Counted from the stretch's first letter, positions 10,851-21,770 are shown. The stretch: DNA of 64,000 nt from Melieria omissa (GCA_963971225.1 OZ020268.1:50208404-50272403); one strand, 5' to 3'. Notes: generated by a model from the letters alone, not told the origin. Program-made: numbers and translations.

Positions 10851-13736
10851 TTAGGAGATAGGGTTATGAGTGAAGTGTTTATGGACTCTTGCCTTGAACC
10901 CATCGAGATCATAAGTGCTGGGGAAAATATCCGCAGGGAGGCCATTCCACAGCCGCGCTGTGCGGGCCAGAAACGAACTTTCTCTGTAATGCGTAGTGCG
11001 CTGGAACATCGTTTCAACGTGGAATGTATGGGCGCCAGTGTTCAAACGGGTTGCCCGTGGGAATACCCGGAGTGATGGCATCAAACTGCTCATCTCCACT
11101 GAGCAATTGCCGAAAAAGTATCGGTAAAACAACACCACACACGCCACGTTTCGACGATGTTCTAAGGAGTCAATAGAGCTGGATGCCCTACTGTCCCCTA
11201 TAAGTTTAATCGCACGGTTTTGCACCCGGTCCAGGAGCTCCAAATGGGTTTTTGAAGCCCCCGCCCATAGGTGCGAGTTAAACTCCATTTTAGGTCGGAT
11301 ATAGGTAGTGTAAATAATGCGGAGATCAGACGGAGTGAAATATTTTTTGCACCGCTTTAGGAAGCCGAGGCACTTGGCTGCTTCTTTCGACACGCCAAAA
11401 ATATGATCGTTCCAACGAAGATCGTTCTTAATGGACATGCCCAGAACATCAAGAGCTGCCGATTCCGCAATACCCACACCACCCATAACCAGGGATGTGT
11501 TGGGATGTGGGGAAACTCGTTTGTGGGATAACAGGCAACATTGGGTCTTGCGGGGATTAAAATCGACCCTGTTCGCTTGACCCCACTTGGAGATTGTTTG
11601 TAGGTCGCTATTAAGTGTGTCATTCATACGGCGTCGTTCTCTCTCAATCTCCACAGAGCTGGGACGCTTTGTGAAAGAGTATGAATGACAAATGGTGCTG
11701 TCATCCGCAAACGAGTAGATGGGATTCTTCGTCGACGACAACAGGTCGTTGATGAAGATCAGGAAGAGGGTTGGAGAAAGGACCGAACCCTGCGGCACTC
11801 CCGCGCTAAGGGAATGCTTTTCCGAGGCTATGCCGTCTACTACAACACGAATAGAGCGATCATAGAGGAAGCTCGTAATCCAACGAGAGAAGGTACTACC
11901 GACACCATAGGCGATCAATTTTGACACGAGTGCTTTATGCCACACCCGGTCAAAGGCCTTGGAAATATCCAATGCAACAACCTTGCTTTCACCGAGGTTT
12001 AGAATGCTATGGTTCCATTTCTCGGTGAGTACCGCCATAAGGTCTCCCGTCGATCGTTGTCTTCGGAAGCCGTATTGGCGGTCACTTAGCAGTCTATTGT
12101 GCTCCAGATATTTCACAAGGTTGAAGTTAACAATGCTTTCCATTACTTTAGAAAGCACCGAACAGATTGCTATAGGTCGGTAGTTCGCAGGGTCAGTAGT
12201 CTTGCCTTTTTTAGGAACTGGTTGAACATTTGCTACTTTCCAACATGTCGGAAATACACCTGTGGTGTATGACAAGTTGAAAAGTTTGCGTAATGGACAA
12301 GCCAGTGAGGTAGCGCACTTTTGCAAAACAAGGGCTGGAATGCCGTCCGGCCCTGAAGCCTTATTTACATCGAGATTTGCAAGCACTCTTTTAACTACCC
12401 GTGTCCGAAAATGAATTTCTGGCATAGAGCAAGATACATTCTCGACTACGGGTAGTGGTTGATCGCTGGGGGGCAGGGAGGAATTCTCTGCGAAAATTTT
12501 AGCCAACAAATTAGCTTTATCAACCGAGTGAGTGATGATTTGATCATTGTTAAGAAGAGTTGGAATTGAAGATGATGTTTGGTTCTTCACCTTCTTAACG
12601 AATGACCAAAAGTTCTTACTACCACGCTGGCATTGAAGAACTTTTTTCCTTTGGCGCTGTTCGTGCAGAAACTTTTGGCGCTTCAGGATGGCATTGCATC
12701 GATTTCTAGCCTGTTTACGCAGCTGTTCAGTGGTGGCATTTTTATTTGCCTGCCATGCTCTGAAAGCTTCCTCTTTAGACCTGACAGCAATTCTGCATGT
12801 CTCATTAAACCAGTCCTTGGGTTTAATGCAAATTTGCTTATTGGGGATAAAGGACCGCATTCCCAATAATACAATTTCTTCAACCATTTTAGCTGCGGCA
12901 TTTATGTTTCTATCAAGAAAACACAATTTCCAATTGAAGTGGGCGAAAAATTCATTAAGTCCACTCCAGTTAGCTTTTTCATACATCCACACTAGGCGCT
13001 TCGGGGCTAAGAGCGAAGCATTGCGGATAGAAGAGTATGAGAAAGACGCCAAAATGGTACAATGGTCCGAGTTTCCAAGAGGTGCGTGCATTTCAACATC
13101 ATATTTTTCATGATGTGAAGTGAGAAAAAGGTCTAGAGTATTGAGAGCTTGCCCCGCAACGCAGGGGATATGCGTTGGTTCATGCACTAATTGAGTCAAG
13201 TTATTAGACTCGGCAAAGAGCTCGACAAATAAGCCTTCAGGAGTTGTGTGGCTGGAATGGCGTAGCCAATTGGAATTATGAATATTGAAATCACCAGCAA
13301 CTACAATTTCACTATTCGGATACGATTCCAGAATCTGAGAAATAGAATCAGAGAGAAGATCAAACTTGTTATATGTAAAATCTCTCCCTGAATTCGGGCT
13401 TCTATATAGGAAGCAGAAGTGCAGAATGTGCGACTGGATATTGAATTTAACCCACATGGAGCTAAATTCGGCATCCGTCGTGTATAGTTGTTGCTGGCAC
13501 TGGTACGCAACATTACTGCACACATAAATGGCAAGACCCCTGTGAGGAGAGAATAATGGCAGTAGGTGGTAACCAGGGATGTGAAAATCCAGTGGATCTG
13601 CATCCCCACACACCTGGGTTTCACCTAGTGCCATTATATGGGGTTTATGGAGGTTCACAAACGCATATACAGCAAAAAAGTTCGCCCTGAGCCCGCGCAC
13701 GTTGCAGAAGGCTATGCGGAATTTGTCCACCACCAT
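10851..13736 (-). CDS. Non-LTR retrotransposon endonuclease-reverse transcriptase, 961 aa, intact
   Basis: This polyprotein nicks target DNA and copies its RNA into the nick (target-primed reverse transcription). Residues 1-230 form an apurinic-type endonuclease: CNVRGL (11-16), GETQV with the catalytic Glu (38-42), YRSPNS (111-116), AGDFNIHNSNW (147-157) and GNSDHC (221-226). Residues about 440-760 are the reverse transcriptase: SGPDGIP (461-467), ANYRPIAICSVLSK (517-530), YGFRRQRST (555-563), ALDISKAFDRVWH with the first catalytic Asp (588-600), GVPQGSVLSP (646-655) and FADDS with the catalytic pair (676-680). The C terminus (about 925-955, with RLWNGLP) is typical of Jockey/CR1-type elements, and no RNase H domain is seen. 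There is no internal stop or frameshift over 2.9 kb, so the insertion is young or the family is still active. The start is the first ATG of the frame and sits just before the endonuclease. The A tail favours Jockey and the C terminus resembles CR1; I leave the clade open. Confidence 0.97.
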   Translation of the reverse strand: MVVDKFRIAFCNVRGLRANFFAVYAFVNLHKPHIMALGETQVCGDADPLDFHIPGYHLLPLFSPHRGLAIYVCSNVAYQCQQQLYTTDAEFSSMWVKFNIQSHILHFCFLYRSPNSGRDFTYNKFDLLSDSISQILESYPNSEIVVAGDFNIHNSNWLRHSSHTTPEGLFVELFAESNNLTQLVHEPTHIPCVAGQALNTLDLFLTSHHEKYDVEMHAPLGNSDHCTILASFSYSSIRNASLLAPKRLVWMYEKANWSGLNEFFAHFNWKLCFLDRNINAAAKMVEEIVLLGMRSFIPNKQICIKPKDWFNETCRIAVRSKEEAFRAWQANKNATTEQLRKQARNRCNAILKRQKFLHEQRQRKKVLQCQRGSKNFWSFVKKVKNQTSSSIPTLLNNDQIITHSVDKANLLAKIFAENSSLPPSDQPLPVVENVSCSMPEIHFRTRVVKRVLANLDVNKASGPDGIPALVLQKCATSLACPLRKLFNLSYTTGVFPTCWKVANVQPVPKKGKTTDPANYRPIAICSVLSKVMESIVNFNLVKYLEHNRLLSDRQYGFRRQRSTGDLMAVLTEKWNHSILNLGESKVVALDISKAFDRVWHKALVSKLIAYGVGSTFSRWITSFLYDRSIRVVVDGIASEKHSLSAGVPQGSVLSPTLFLIFINDLLSSTKNPIYSFADDSTICHSYSFTKRPSSVEIERERRRMNDTLNSDLQTISKWGQANRVDFNPRKTQCCLLSHKRVSPHPNTSLVMGGVGIAESAALDVLGMSIKNDLRWNDHIFGVSKEAAKCLGFLKRCKKYFTPSDLRIIYTTYIRPKMEFNSHLWAGASKTHLELLDRVQNRAIKLIGDSRASSSIDSLEHRRNVACVVLFYRYFFGNCSVEMSSLMPSLRVFPRATRLNTGAHTFHVETMFQRTTHYRESSFLARTARLWNGLPADIFPSTYDLDGFKARVHKHFTHNPIS

Positions 13737-13784
13737 GGTCTATATGGGCTAAAGATCAAGGAAAGTAGCTGGGAATGAGATCTG

Positions 13785-13860
13785 TCGCACTAAGAAATTG
13801 ATTATGCCCTGTGGTAAGTGTTATGCCTTTACCACAGAACAGTCAATTTCTCAGTGTCGA
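13785..13860. repeat. 76 bp imperfect inverted repeat in the LINE 5' UTR
   Basis: The left arm (13785-13817) contains AAGAAATTGA and CTGTGGTAA. The right arm (13828-13860) contains TTACCACAG and TCAATTTCTCAG. The arms pair with a few mismatches around a 10-base loop. The structure ends about 49 bases before the ORF start, so it would fold in the element's RNA or DNA. Confidence 0.85.
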
Positions 13861-14183
13861 ACAAGACCGCATGTAGCGCCACTGAAAACGGACGGATGAG
13901 GGAGACACGGAAAATGAACCATAACAAAGACAACGCGAGCAGAGGTCAACGCAGCGGACAACGAGAACGGTTTAACGACAATTTATGTTTGATTTTTGGT
14001 TTTGCATTTGCATTGGATCGGATTATTAGTGATTTATATTATTTTAAGTTATTTAATTGTTGGGCACACGCGGCGTAGCAGCAACGCAACGAGACGAGAT
14101 CATTCGGACGAACACCAAAACACGCGAGCGACGGACAAAAACAATAAGAGCCGCGGAGCACAAGACGGCACGTCTGCCCACGA

Positions 14184-14395
14184 GTAACACTTCAACATTC
14201 AATGATTTACTCATCTAAGGATTTCTAAGAAGAAGAAAACAGAAGAAGATCATTTTACTAACTCATTTCTACAAGTGCATTGCTTGGCTTAAGTATTTTT
14301 ATATGTCCTTATATTAGGTATTTTATGAGTTATTTGCAATGAAACTTAACAACCACTGAAGAACCACCACGTAAATCTCACATTCAGTGCGACAT
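14184..14395. other. Flank of the retrotransposon
   Basis: Short AT-rich stretch after the presumed 5' end of the LINE, with an AGAAGAAGA-rich patch. Nothing recognised. Confidence 0.5.
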
Positions 14396-14960
14396 CTGGG
14401 CCGTATGAGTTTCACTTAATTTATTTGAGTCCTCTTTTATATTCAAGAAGTGACAAAACTTTTGGTCCACAATTCAATAAGTGCATGTTTTTATTGTATT
14501 ACGAAATAATATTTTATAAATGTTTAAAAATTTTAGGGCTTTTGGGGCGTATGAGTGACACTAAATTTATTTGAGTTCTAGTCACAAAACTTTTGGCTTA
14601 CAATTACTTTTGGGCATATTTGAAATTTGTTTCGAGATAATGTTTTACAAATATGTAAATATTAGAAAACTGTGGGGGCTCTGAAGCGTGTGAGTGTCAT
14701 TAAGTCGTTTGAATTCCATTTTGCATTCAATTAAGTGACAAAACTTTTGATCTACAATTCAATAGTTCATATTTTAACTGAATTTCGAAATAATATTTTA
14801 AAAATATTTAAATATTAAAAATTTTGAGGGCCTCTGGGGCGTATGAGTGTCGTTTTATTTATTTCAAACCCATTTTTCATTCATTTTGGTCTAAGATTCA
14901 ATAACTAACTCCTCGGAGGCGTATGAGTGACATTTAATTCATTGAAGACCCAGTTTGTAT
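14396..14960 (+). repeat. Degenerate tandem array marked by GGGGCGTATGAGTGAC, 4-5 copies
   Basis: Copies of the marker begin at about 14400, 14544, 14687, 14837 and 14917, a spacing near 145 bp that shortens for the last copy. Between them recur TTTATTTGAGT, GTGACAAAACTTTTGG and CGAAATAATATTTTA. The same marker appears alone at 9996 and in modified form at 54150-54280. Confidence 0.8.
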
Positions 14961-16685
14961 TGAAGTGAATAAAAATGTTATATATCTGTATTTTATATTC
15001 AAGAAGGAACAAAACTTCCATTTTGCATTGAAGTAAACAAAACTTTGTGTATACCAGCTGAATATTGATGTGTATACTACAATTTATTCGGGATCAATAT
15101 TTTTCAATCCTGTATAAACCACATTTTATTTGCGGTGTGCACAGCAGCTGTTTTATATGTCCATATCTACATTTATATATATATATATGTGTGTGTGTTA
15201 AATTAAGGCAAAATTGAAACCATGAGTTGCTTTTATTTAATTCCAATTAATTAAAAATGTTCGAACAAAAAGTAGTTAACGCCCCGTCGCTGTCAAATGC
15301 CAAATGTAATCGGACCAATAGCTCAGCGCTCGTCAGAGAGTGTGTGTAACTTTTATTTGTTATTTTTTTGCACTTCGCCCCGCCGATGGTAAACCTAAAA
15401 ATAATAATAGCAAAAACAACCAACAAAAAATGAAACATTTACACTCGAAAGTCGACAGTGAAATGTGCGCTTGTCACTGCCCAACAACTGCTAAGCTGTC
15501 AAGTTAATTGGACGTGCTCCACTGTGTAATCGGCAACAACAACAACAATGGACAGCTTACTGCTGCACAATGTTAAGTATGAAACTTTAATGCGAGTGCA
15601 GCAAACAACTAAGCAGACAACCAACAAAAATCTGAAATCCCCAAATTAGTTTGAAAAATGGCGCCGTAGTTCAACTTTTGCTGGCTTTAAAAATGAGTTT
15701 CAAATAAATTGAAATTAACGCAAAATTAATGCGCCATAATGCGGTTGACTTTGTGCTCACAGGAATACAAATATGACGTGTTTGATTTAATTAAATCATT
15801 TTATATTTGCAATTAAATTTAATGAGTGAAAAATTGATGTGCTAAAAATATGCAAAAATTATGAACAAATTAAAAAGTAGCAAGAAAAGTTTGGGTTGCT
15901 GGTTTTTGCAACAGTTTGTGTTGGTTTTTATGATTACAACGGTTTTAAATTTTAATTGGGGTACCTCACAAGAGACTTATTGGGTATTTTACTTGTTAAG
16001 TAAAAGTTAATTGTTGTTAATTTCGAATCATCAAACCTATCAAAAAACAAATCAAATCACCGACAGGATTTCTAGGAATTCCTAGAAATTATTGTTGAAT
16101 TCCTATTTTTATTGCTAAGCTCAATTGTTTGAAAGTTTAATTTCCATATTTCAAATTACTTGTTTTGGTATTCTAACACTAGAAAAAAACCAGACTAAAG
16201 TAACTAAGCCATAGAAAGCATGCAACTTCATCCAATTATAAAGTAGCGCAATATGGAAAATTGTGAATACCTCTATTTTATGTAGATATGTTGCAATATT
16301 TTCAATAAGCAATATTTTCTTTTCGTAAAATTCGTTTCCTCTATAAATATATATTAATTGCTATTTAATTAGTAAAATTAAATGAATTACTTTAATTTAT
16401 TTCCTTTTTTGTAATCTTTTGTGAAAGTAAATCACTTCAAATTGAATGAGTTTTTTTTAAATGTGAATAGTGAATGTGCTACATTGAATAAAAAACTTTT
16501 ATTCAAATGTTTAAAAGCCTTAATTAAGCTGCAAAATCTTTACTGAAATATAAAATAAAAAGAAACAAGTATAAAGAAACAAAATATAGAAGAAACCAGA
16601 AAAAAAGAAGTCGAGGAAGTCATAGAAAGAAAATTCTTCATTTTACCTATAAATGGCTTTAAAAATCTGTATATCGCGTTGTATA
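14961..16685. other. No gene recognised; perfect 22 bp palindrome at 16068-16089
   Basis: AT-rich intergenic-like sequence with a TA/TG run near 15175-15200. The palindrome ATTTCTAGGAATTCCTAGAA(AT) at 16068-16089 is the only structured item noticed. Confidence 0.55.
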
Positions 16686-16689
16686 TGTG

Positions 16690-17460
16690 CAATCGGGTAC
16701 GCTAGATGACGCTAGAAACATGAAATGTCGTACTTAAGTAACTTCTCAGGCAGCTTCATGATTGCTTCACTGAGCAAGAAAGAAATAAGTCGAAAAGGTG
16801 GTTACAGAAAAATTCATTATTTTCCTAGCTTTACTAATCTATATCTTGCCTTATATAAAACCAATCAAAATACAGTAGAAGGAATAAAAAAGATAAAATA
16901 TCCTACTTAAGAAACTTCTTAGACAGCTTCGTGATTACTTGACTCAGTTCTGTTTGAGGACGCATCAAAGATGGGCATCAACAAAAAGAAAATTTGCCAT
17001 ATTTTACAATTTTTCTTCAATGAAACAACTAAGCATATAAGGAAAAGAAAGAAGAAGAAAGAAATATAACTAACTACAAAAAAATTAAAAGATCAAAGAA
17101 GAAAGAAGTCGAACAAAAATTCCATTATTTCTCCAATGGATGACTTTAGTAATCTGTATTTAACGTTGTGTAAGTGCAAATAGGTTACGCCAGATGGCGT
17201 TAGAAAGATACAATTTTGCACTTAAGAAACTTCTCAGACAGTTTTGGTGTTTGATTGACTGAGCAAGGAAAAAATAAATAGAAAAGGTGGTAGAGAAAAA
17301 TTTCATTATTTCCCAATAGATGACTTTAGTATTCTGTATCTCGTGTTCTATAAAACCGACGGAAATACAGTAAATGGCATTAAAAAGATAAGATTTCGTA
17401 CTTAAGAAACTTCTCAGACTTAGTTTTGTTTGAAGGTACATCAAAGATGGGCATCAACAA
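16690..17460 (-). repeat. Tandem array, copy 2, inverted relative to 8150-8800
   Basis: Read on the minus strand this region repeats the same modules as 8150-8800. GAGAAGTTTCTTAAGT-like cores lie near 17420, 17235, 16918 and 16745. Upstream modules alternate between the ATGCCCATCTTTG type (17450 and 16975) and the ACCACCTTTTC.ACTTATTT type (17290 and 16800). Alternation gives a dimeric order, unlike the grouped order of the other array. Confidence 0.85.
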
Positions 17461-17464
17461 AGAA

Positions 17465-18440
17465 AAAATTCGCTTTTTTTGAGGTTTTTATTCAATAACT
17501 GGAATTATCTTCACAATGCCAAAAAGTTATCGAACAAAACGATGCATATTTAACCTAAGTTATATCATTCGAGTTATGCCAAATAAACCCTTAAATGTCA
17601 TGTAAAAATACAAAATTTTTTCTTGAAAAATAATTGTTCTAAATTAAATTTAGTTTTAATTGATCAGCACTCTTCTATTACTTAAAATAGCTGGAAATTA
17701 TTCCTAATCCCAATGCAATGTAACCTAAATTTATGGTGTAAATAAATTGTGAAACTTAGCCTGACAACAATTTATGCTCATTTAACTAATTGAAAGGCGC
17801 ATTGAAATTGCCAATTTTCGGCAATTGACAGTCACGCCCAAAAGTGCGTGGCATATAAATTTTGCATAATTTACTGCGCTGCCGGGTAGAACACGCAGCC
17901 GACAAGTTGTGTGCAGTTTTACTGCTGTCGGTAGCTGTGCCATGTCAATTAGTGGGTATTTTAATTGCATTTAGTTGTAAGTGTAAATTTTGTGCTACAA
18001 CACTCAGACACACACACACACACATAAATACACAAATAATTCTTGCATATAGCAGACATAAATATTGTCTCGTCTGTGTGTGTGCTGTTTTAGATAATTA
18101 AAAATAAATATTGTGCAATTAATTTTCAGTCATCTAAATCTATGAATTTGAACAATTTGTTGCAATATATTTTAGTAGAAAACTAAAAGCATTTTGCACT
18201 TTGACGAATGGGTATGTTATATATTTCATAGAGTTACACTGGATTTCAGGACACTAGGGTAACAAAAGCAATGACCACATGGACCAAATTGAGAAAAGAA
18301 ATGCAATAAGCTTACTGGGAGGCCTTGAACTGCTCTGTGAACTGCCCAAAGGACTTATAGAAGAATGACCAAAATGTTCATGAGCAATGAACCAATAGCA
18401 CTAAATTACGCCAAGCAGTTCTTAACTGCAGACAAAGCAG
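17465..18440. other. No gene recognised; CA run at about 18007-18025
   Basis: AT-rich sequence without family signatures. The last 150 bp lead into the LINE-derived array that follows and may belong to the same element: a frame with TKMFMSNEPIALNYAKQFLT precedes the recognisable part. Confidence 0.5.
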
Positions 18441-18450
18441 TGCCCAGAAA

Positions 18451-18905
18451 ACGTCTCGTACTAAAGAAGAAGGAACTTGGTATTCTCTCTGGATATCTGA
18501 CTGGTCACTGTTCACTGTTCACTCGGGGATCATCTCAAAAAGATGGAAATTTCTTCTTCGAATATCTGCAGGAAATATTGCCAAGCCTGGATACCTGACT
18601 GATCACTGCAACTCAGCTATTATCTCAAAAAGAGGGAAATTTCCTCTTCAGATGTCTAGAGGAAATGTAATCAGGAATCATATACATTCAGAAGAAGACT
18701 CCTCATACTGAAGAAGGAGAATCTTTGCATCCTCTTTGGATACCTGATTGACAACATTCCACTCTAGCATCATCTCCAAAAGATAGGAGTTTCTTCTTCG
18801 AATGTTCGTTGGAAATGCGATCAAGAAACAGAAACATCCGGGCGAAAACTCCTCGTGTTAAAGAAGGAGGATATTCGCATCCTCGCTGGCAACTACCCAC
18901 TCAGA
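18451..18905 (+). pseudogene. Tandemly amplified C-terminal segment of a LINE polyprotein
   Basis: About three to four degenerate copies of one coding segment, 150 bp apart at their best (18699 and 18849). Copy 1 reads RKRLVLKKKELGILSGYLTG (18449 on) then HC, and about 30 bases later, in another frame, HLKKMEISSSNICRKYC. Copy 3 reads RRRLLILKKENLCILFGYL and then HHLQKIGVSSSNV..KCDQE. Copy 4 reads GRKLLVLKKEDIRILAG. The pattern leucine-rich, LTGHC, H..K.G, C..C..E is the post-RNase H zinc-binding tail of many non-LTR retrotransposons. The second copy carries a 60 bp deletion. Stops and shifts in every copy make it non-coding now. Confidence 0.72.
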
Positions 18906-19239
18906 TATCATCTTTAAACGGTGGGAATGAAACCTTTGGAGGAAATGAAACCAGGAACCAGAACCCTGCTTCAGCAGAAAAACTTTTTGCCATTTAGGAG
19001 CAGGTAGCCACTCAGAAAAGATCTGAATTTAGGAACTCCAGTTAACTAAGGGTATGTATGTAGATTTAGTTTCAGATAAGATCGTTCTTGTCTTATGAGA
19101 CATTATGGGATTACAATAGATCTTTTGGGGCCCAGTTACAACACACTTTTGTACATTGAAATCAAAGTTTGATTATTGACCGACTCACTGGTTGCATAAG
19201 TGGCCCACATCTCTCAGGTTGACATATAGTGATCCACAA

Positions 19240-19690
19240 GACAAGACGAGACCAGAAGTTATTGATGAACCTTCATATGGAGCCCTTTCCCAGCTCGTCT
19301 ATGTAGCCATATTTCTGAGAACAGAACCAGATATCAAAAGTTAGAGCTCACTCCCAGTTCGTATGGGTAGCCACATCTCTAAGCTTAGCAGTAATCCACG
19401 AGAAAAAAAACAAAATTTATAGATGGACTATAGATCTCAGTTCGTTTAGGTAGCCACATCTCTAAGGTTAGCAAAAAGTAATTCGCAGATAGTAATCTGC
19501 AAGACAAGACGAGACCAGAAGTTATAGATGAACCTCCTTATGGGAGCCCACTTTCAGCTCGTTTAGGTTGCAACATTTCTAAGGTTAGCAGAGAGTAATA
19601 TGGAAGAAAAAACAAGACCAGATTTTACAGATGAACCTTCTTATGGATCCCACTCCCAGCTCGTCGAGGTAGCCACATCTCTAAGGGTAG
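19240..19690 (+). repeat. Degenerate tandem repeat, about 100-130 bp unit, about 4-5 copies
   Basis: Recurring phrases are CAAGACAAGACGAGACCAGAAG (19240 and 19500; partial at 19605), GATGAACCT, CCCAGCTCGT / CCCAGTTCGT and GTAGCCACATCTCTAAG. It follows the LINE-derived array and may have arisen from the same locus. Confidence 0.7.
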
Positions 19691-19730
19691 CAACACATCT
19701 CTGCTTCATGTCCCTGCAGTTATGGGGGAT

Positions 19731-19816
19731 ATTTAGCCTTCGCCAAAGCCGGTCAGGTACAGAGGTAATGATCTAAGGTTTCTTCCCGGTAAACGTTCTC
19801 ACAGCTTCAGCAGTCT
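19731..19816 (-). pseudogene. LINE C-terminal zinc-finger fragment
   Basis: On the minus strand, one frame broken by two stops reads SCENVYREETLDHYLCT then PALAKAKYP. This matches the Cys-x2-Cys..Glu-Glu..His-x4-Cys tail after the RNase H domain of I/LOA/R1-type non-LTR elements. It is on the opposite strand to the array at 18451 and has a different sequence, so it is a separate insertion. Only about 90 bp is recognisable. Confidence 0.6.
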
Positions 19817-19859
19817 TGGTTATGGGGGATTTGTTATGTGATTTCCTTCCAACTTCAAA

Positions 19860-21290
19860 TTGAGATTAACATGTTGAAATTCATTGATTTTAATTAAGCA
19901 AATTGATCACAACTTTGCAACCTTCGGACGTACTGAACACAAATGCAAATGCCACTATGTAAAATTACAAAGTAGGAAGAACCAAAATCTTCTGCCAAAG
20001 TCAGCTCTACAGTTCACTCAGTTCACACCCGCCTTCCCCTTAAAATTTACGAAATTCACAAACGAACACAAACGTGGCCGCAGCCGTTAAACCAAGGCAA
20101 CAACACAAAGCGGTACCACCGATCCGCCCACCTTGAAGTGTCGACCAACGTTCGTTGCATGGCCGAATTACACTCGACGTCAGAGTGCAAAAATATTTGC
20201 AGGCACTCAAATAACAGCGAAGCTGTTGGCCAGTTGAACGACGAAGGTGGAAAAGCGAGTGGCGGCGAGTGGCGTGGAAAATGAAAATGGCAGCGCACAT
20301 TACTGGCCCAAATATGCAACGTCAGCAGCAACGAGTTCAATGCACTTTTCAACACACAAACATACACAAACACACACACAGATGAGTTTGTATGTTTGAG
20401 CAAAGGAAAAGCCGAAAATTGCGCCGAACCATAGCGACAGCCATAAAAGTGAACAGAAGCGCACAGAAAATCCGAGAAATGCGACAGAGTGGTAAAGCGG
20501 CAACACTGTGAAAGCATAAAACTTTGACAAACCATTAACTTCATTGAATTTTAAATTTTTCTGCACTATGGACTTTTGCGCGGCTACTCGCTCGCATGCA
20601 GCCAGCCACACCTGCCATCCCAGCGCAGCGCACAGGACAAAATGCTGTTAAATGAATGTTTTTCAAAAGTCTGCCGCCATCAATTCTGTCTCACCTCGCT
20701 CCTCTCACTGTTCTACTCCCTTCAAACTGCTTCGAAAAATGTTTCGACAGCGCAGCGCAACGTTGCTCGTCGTGTTGCCCAAGTTGCAGCAAAGTGCAAA
20801 ACAATGTAAATTTTATATGCGCCTGTTGGTTTATTGTTATTGTTGCTGTTGTTATTGTTGGCATTGTTGGATTTTATTAGTGTGCGCGCGCGCTTAACGT
20901 AAATGGGTCAAATGTCAATTAATACGACGACAGCTGCTCGTACACAGCGTCCAACTAAAATATTCACGTGCACACGTCGGCCACGGCTGCTGTCCGCTTC
21001 TCGCTTCTCGCCTCACACTCACTGCGCATTTATTGACACAGTAAGCCTTCGACTCAACATATCTAAATTTCGTCCATTAATTATGCATGCAATTAGCCAA
21101 CACCGTTCGATTTGTGCCATTTTCGTATTGCACGCTTCAAGGACAACAATGCGGTCGCCGTGGAAAATCCTGATAAGTGCTCGCAATCGTTGCGCATCAA
21201 TCAGTTGTGGAGTCAATGGTGGGAGCATGAAAATGTTGTTGATTTTGTGAGGTATCAATAGTTTCAATACTCTATGCTGATTTCTTCTAC
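19860..21290. other. No gene recognised
   Basis: Moderate GC content with several overlapping long frames (for example 162 codons on the minus strand from 20544). These are rich in Cys/Phe from CA and TTC runs, lack conserved motifs and overlap on several frames. I do not support a gene here. Confidence 0.55.
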
Positions 21291-21295
21291 TGGAT

Positions 21296-21451
21296 GGTTA
21301 GGTTAGGTTAGTTGAATGTCTGTGTATGAGACACACTTAGGCCGGTGGGGCTCCTTTTTTCTTTTTTTTCGGTGTTAACGCAACGGAGTATTGAACTCGC
21401 GGAGTGTTGACTCGCGGCCCAACGCACTAGCCAGCTGAGCTACGGCGGCTG
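21296..21451 (-). mobile_element. tRNA-derived SINE with GGTTA-repeat tail
   Basis: On the minus strand from about 21451: a tRNA-like head with a perfect A box (TAGCTCAGCTGG) and a B-box-like GAGTTCAATAC, then a purine-rich linker. Next comes a short block with GGCCTAAGTGTGTCT, and a tail of three CCTAA units (21296-21311). The same 15 bases and the same tail end the LINE fragment at 46953-47412, so this SINE shares its 3' end with that LINE and was probably mobilised by it. It is not a functional tRNA: the acceptor stem and anticodon arm do not form. Confidence 0.78.
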
Positions 21452-21454
21452 CAA

Positions 21455-21770
21455 AATATATATTCACAAAATCGTTTAAAATGTTGCAACACTTTACTTA
21501 CAGTGAATACTTTTTGGATAATATTTTATTACTTTTCTTACTTACTTAGTTTACTGGCCAAAAGAACCAGTTACCGGGTTGCGGCCAGCTGCAAGGCCTA
21601 GAAAGAACGCTTTTGTTTTGTCGCTCCTTCTCTAATTGACTACACCAAGAGATGATAAGCTCTCGGCTTGGTCCTTTCATCGAAGAAACGACCTCTCTCT
21701 TTGCCGTCGACCCCCAACTACCGCATCGAACAACTTTTTCGACGGAGCTTTATCGTCCATAATGCAGACG
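21455..21770. other. No gene; unclassified block next to a mariner relic
   Basis: From 21540 there is a less AT-rich block (CTTACTTACTTAG, then ACCGGGTTGCGGCCAGCTGC) that looks like a mobile-element 3' region. I cannot assign it. Confidence 0.4.

Larger units (their letters stand above)
10759..14183 (-). mobile_element. Intact-looking non-LTR retrotransposon (Jockey/CR1-like)
   Basis: A minus-strand LINE. Its 3' end is a 19-base A tract (T run at 10759-10777) 73 bp past the stop codon. The single large ORF (10851-13736) encodes endonuclease plus reverse transcriptase. About 450 bp upstream of the ATG (to about 14183) is fairly GC-rich, contains a strong hairpin (13785-13860) and looks like 5' UTR. 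I see no separate gag-like ORF1, so the element may be single-ORF or truncated at its 5' end. The 5' boundary is approximate: I looked for a target duplication matching the sequence after the A tail and found none. Confidence 0.9.

Noticed and set aside
20056..20544. 162-codon minus-strand frame
   Set aside because: Cys/Val/Phe-rich translation of CA runs; three frames are open in the same place; no domain.
21390..21451. A functional tRNA gene
   Set aside because: Only the head is tRNA-like; the 3' part runs into a linker and a LINE-like tail.
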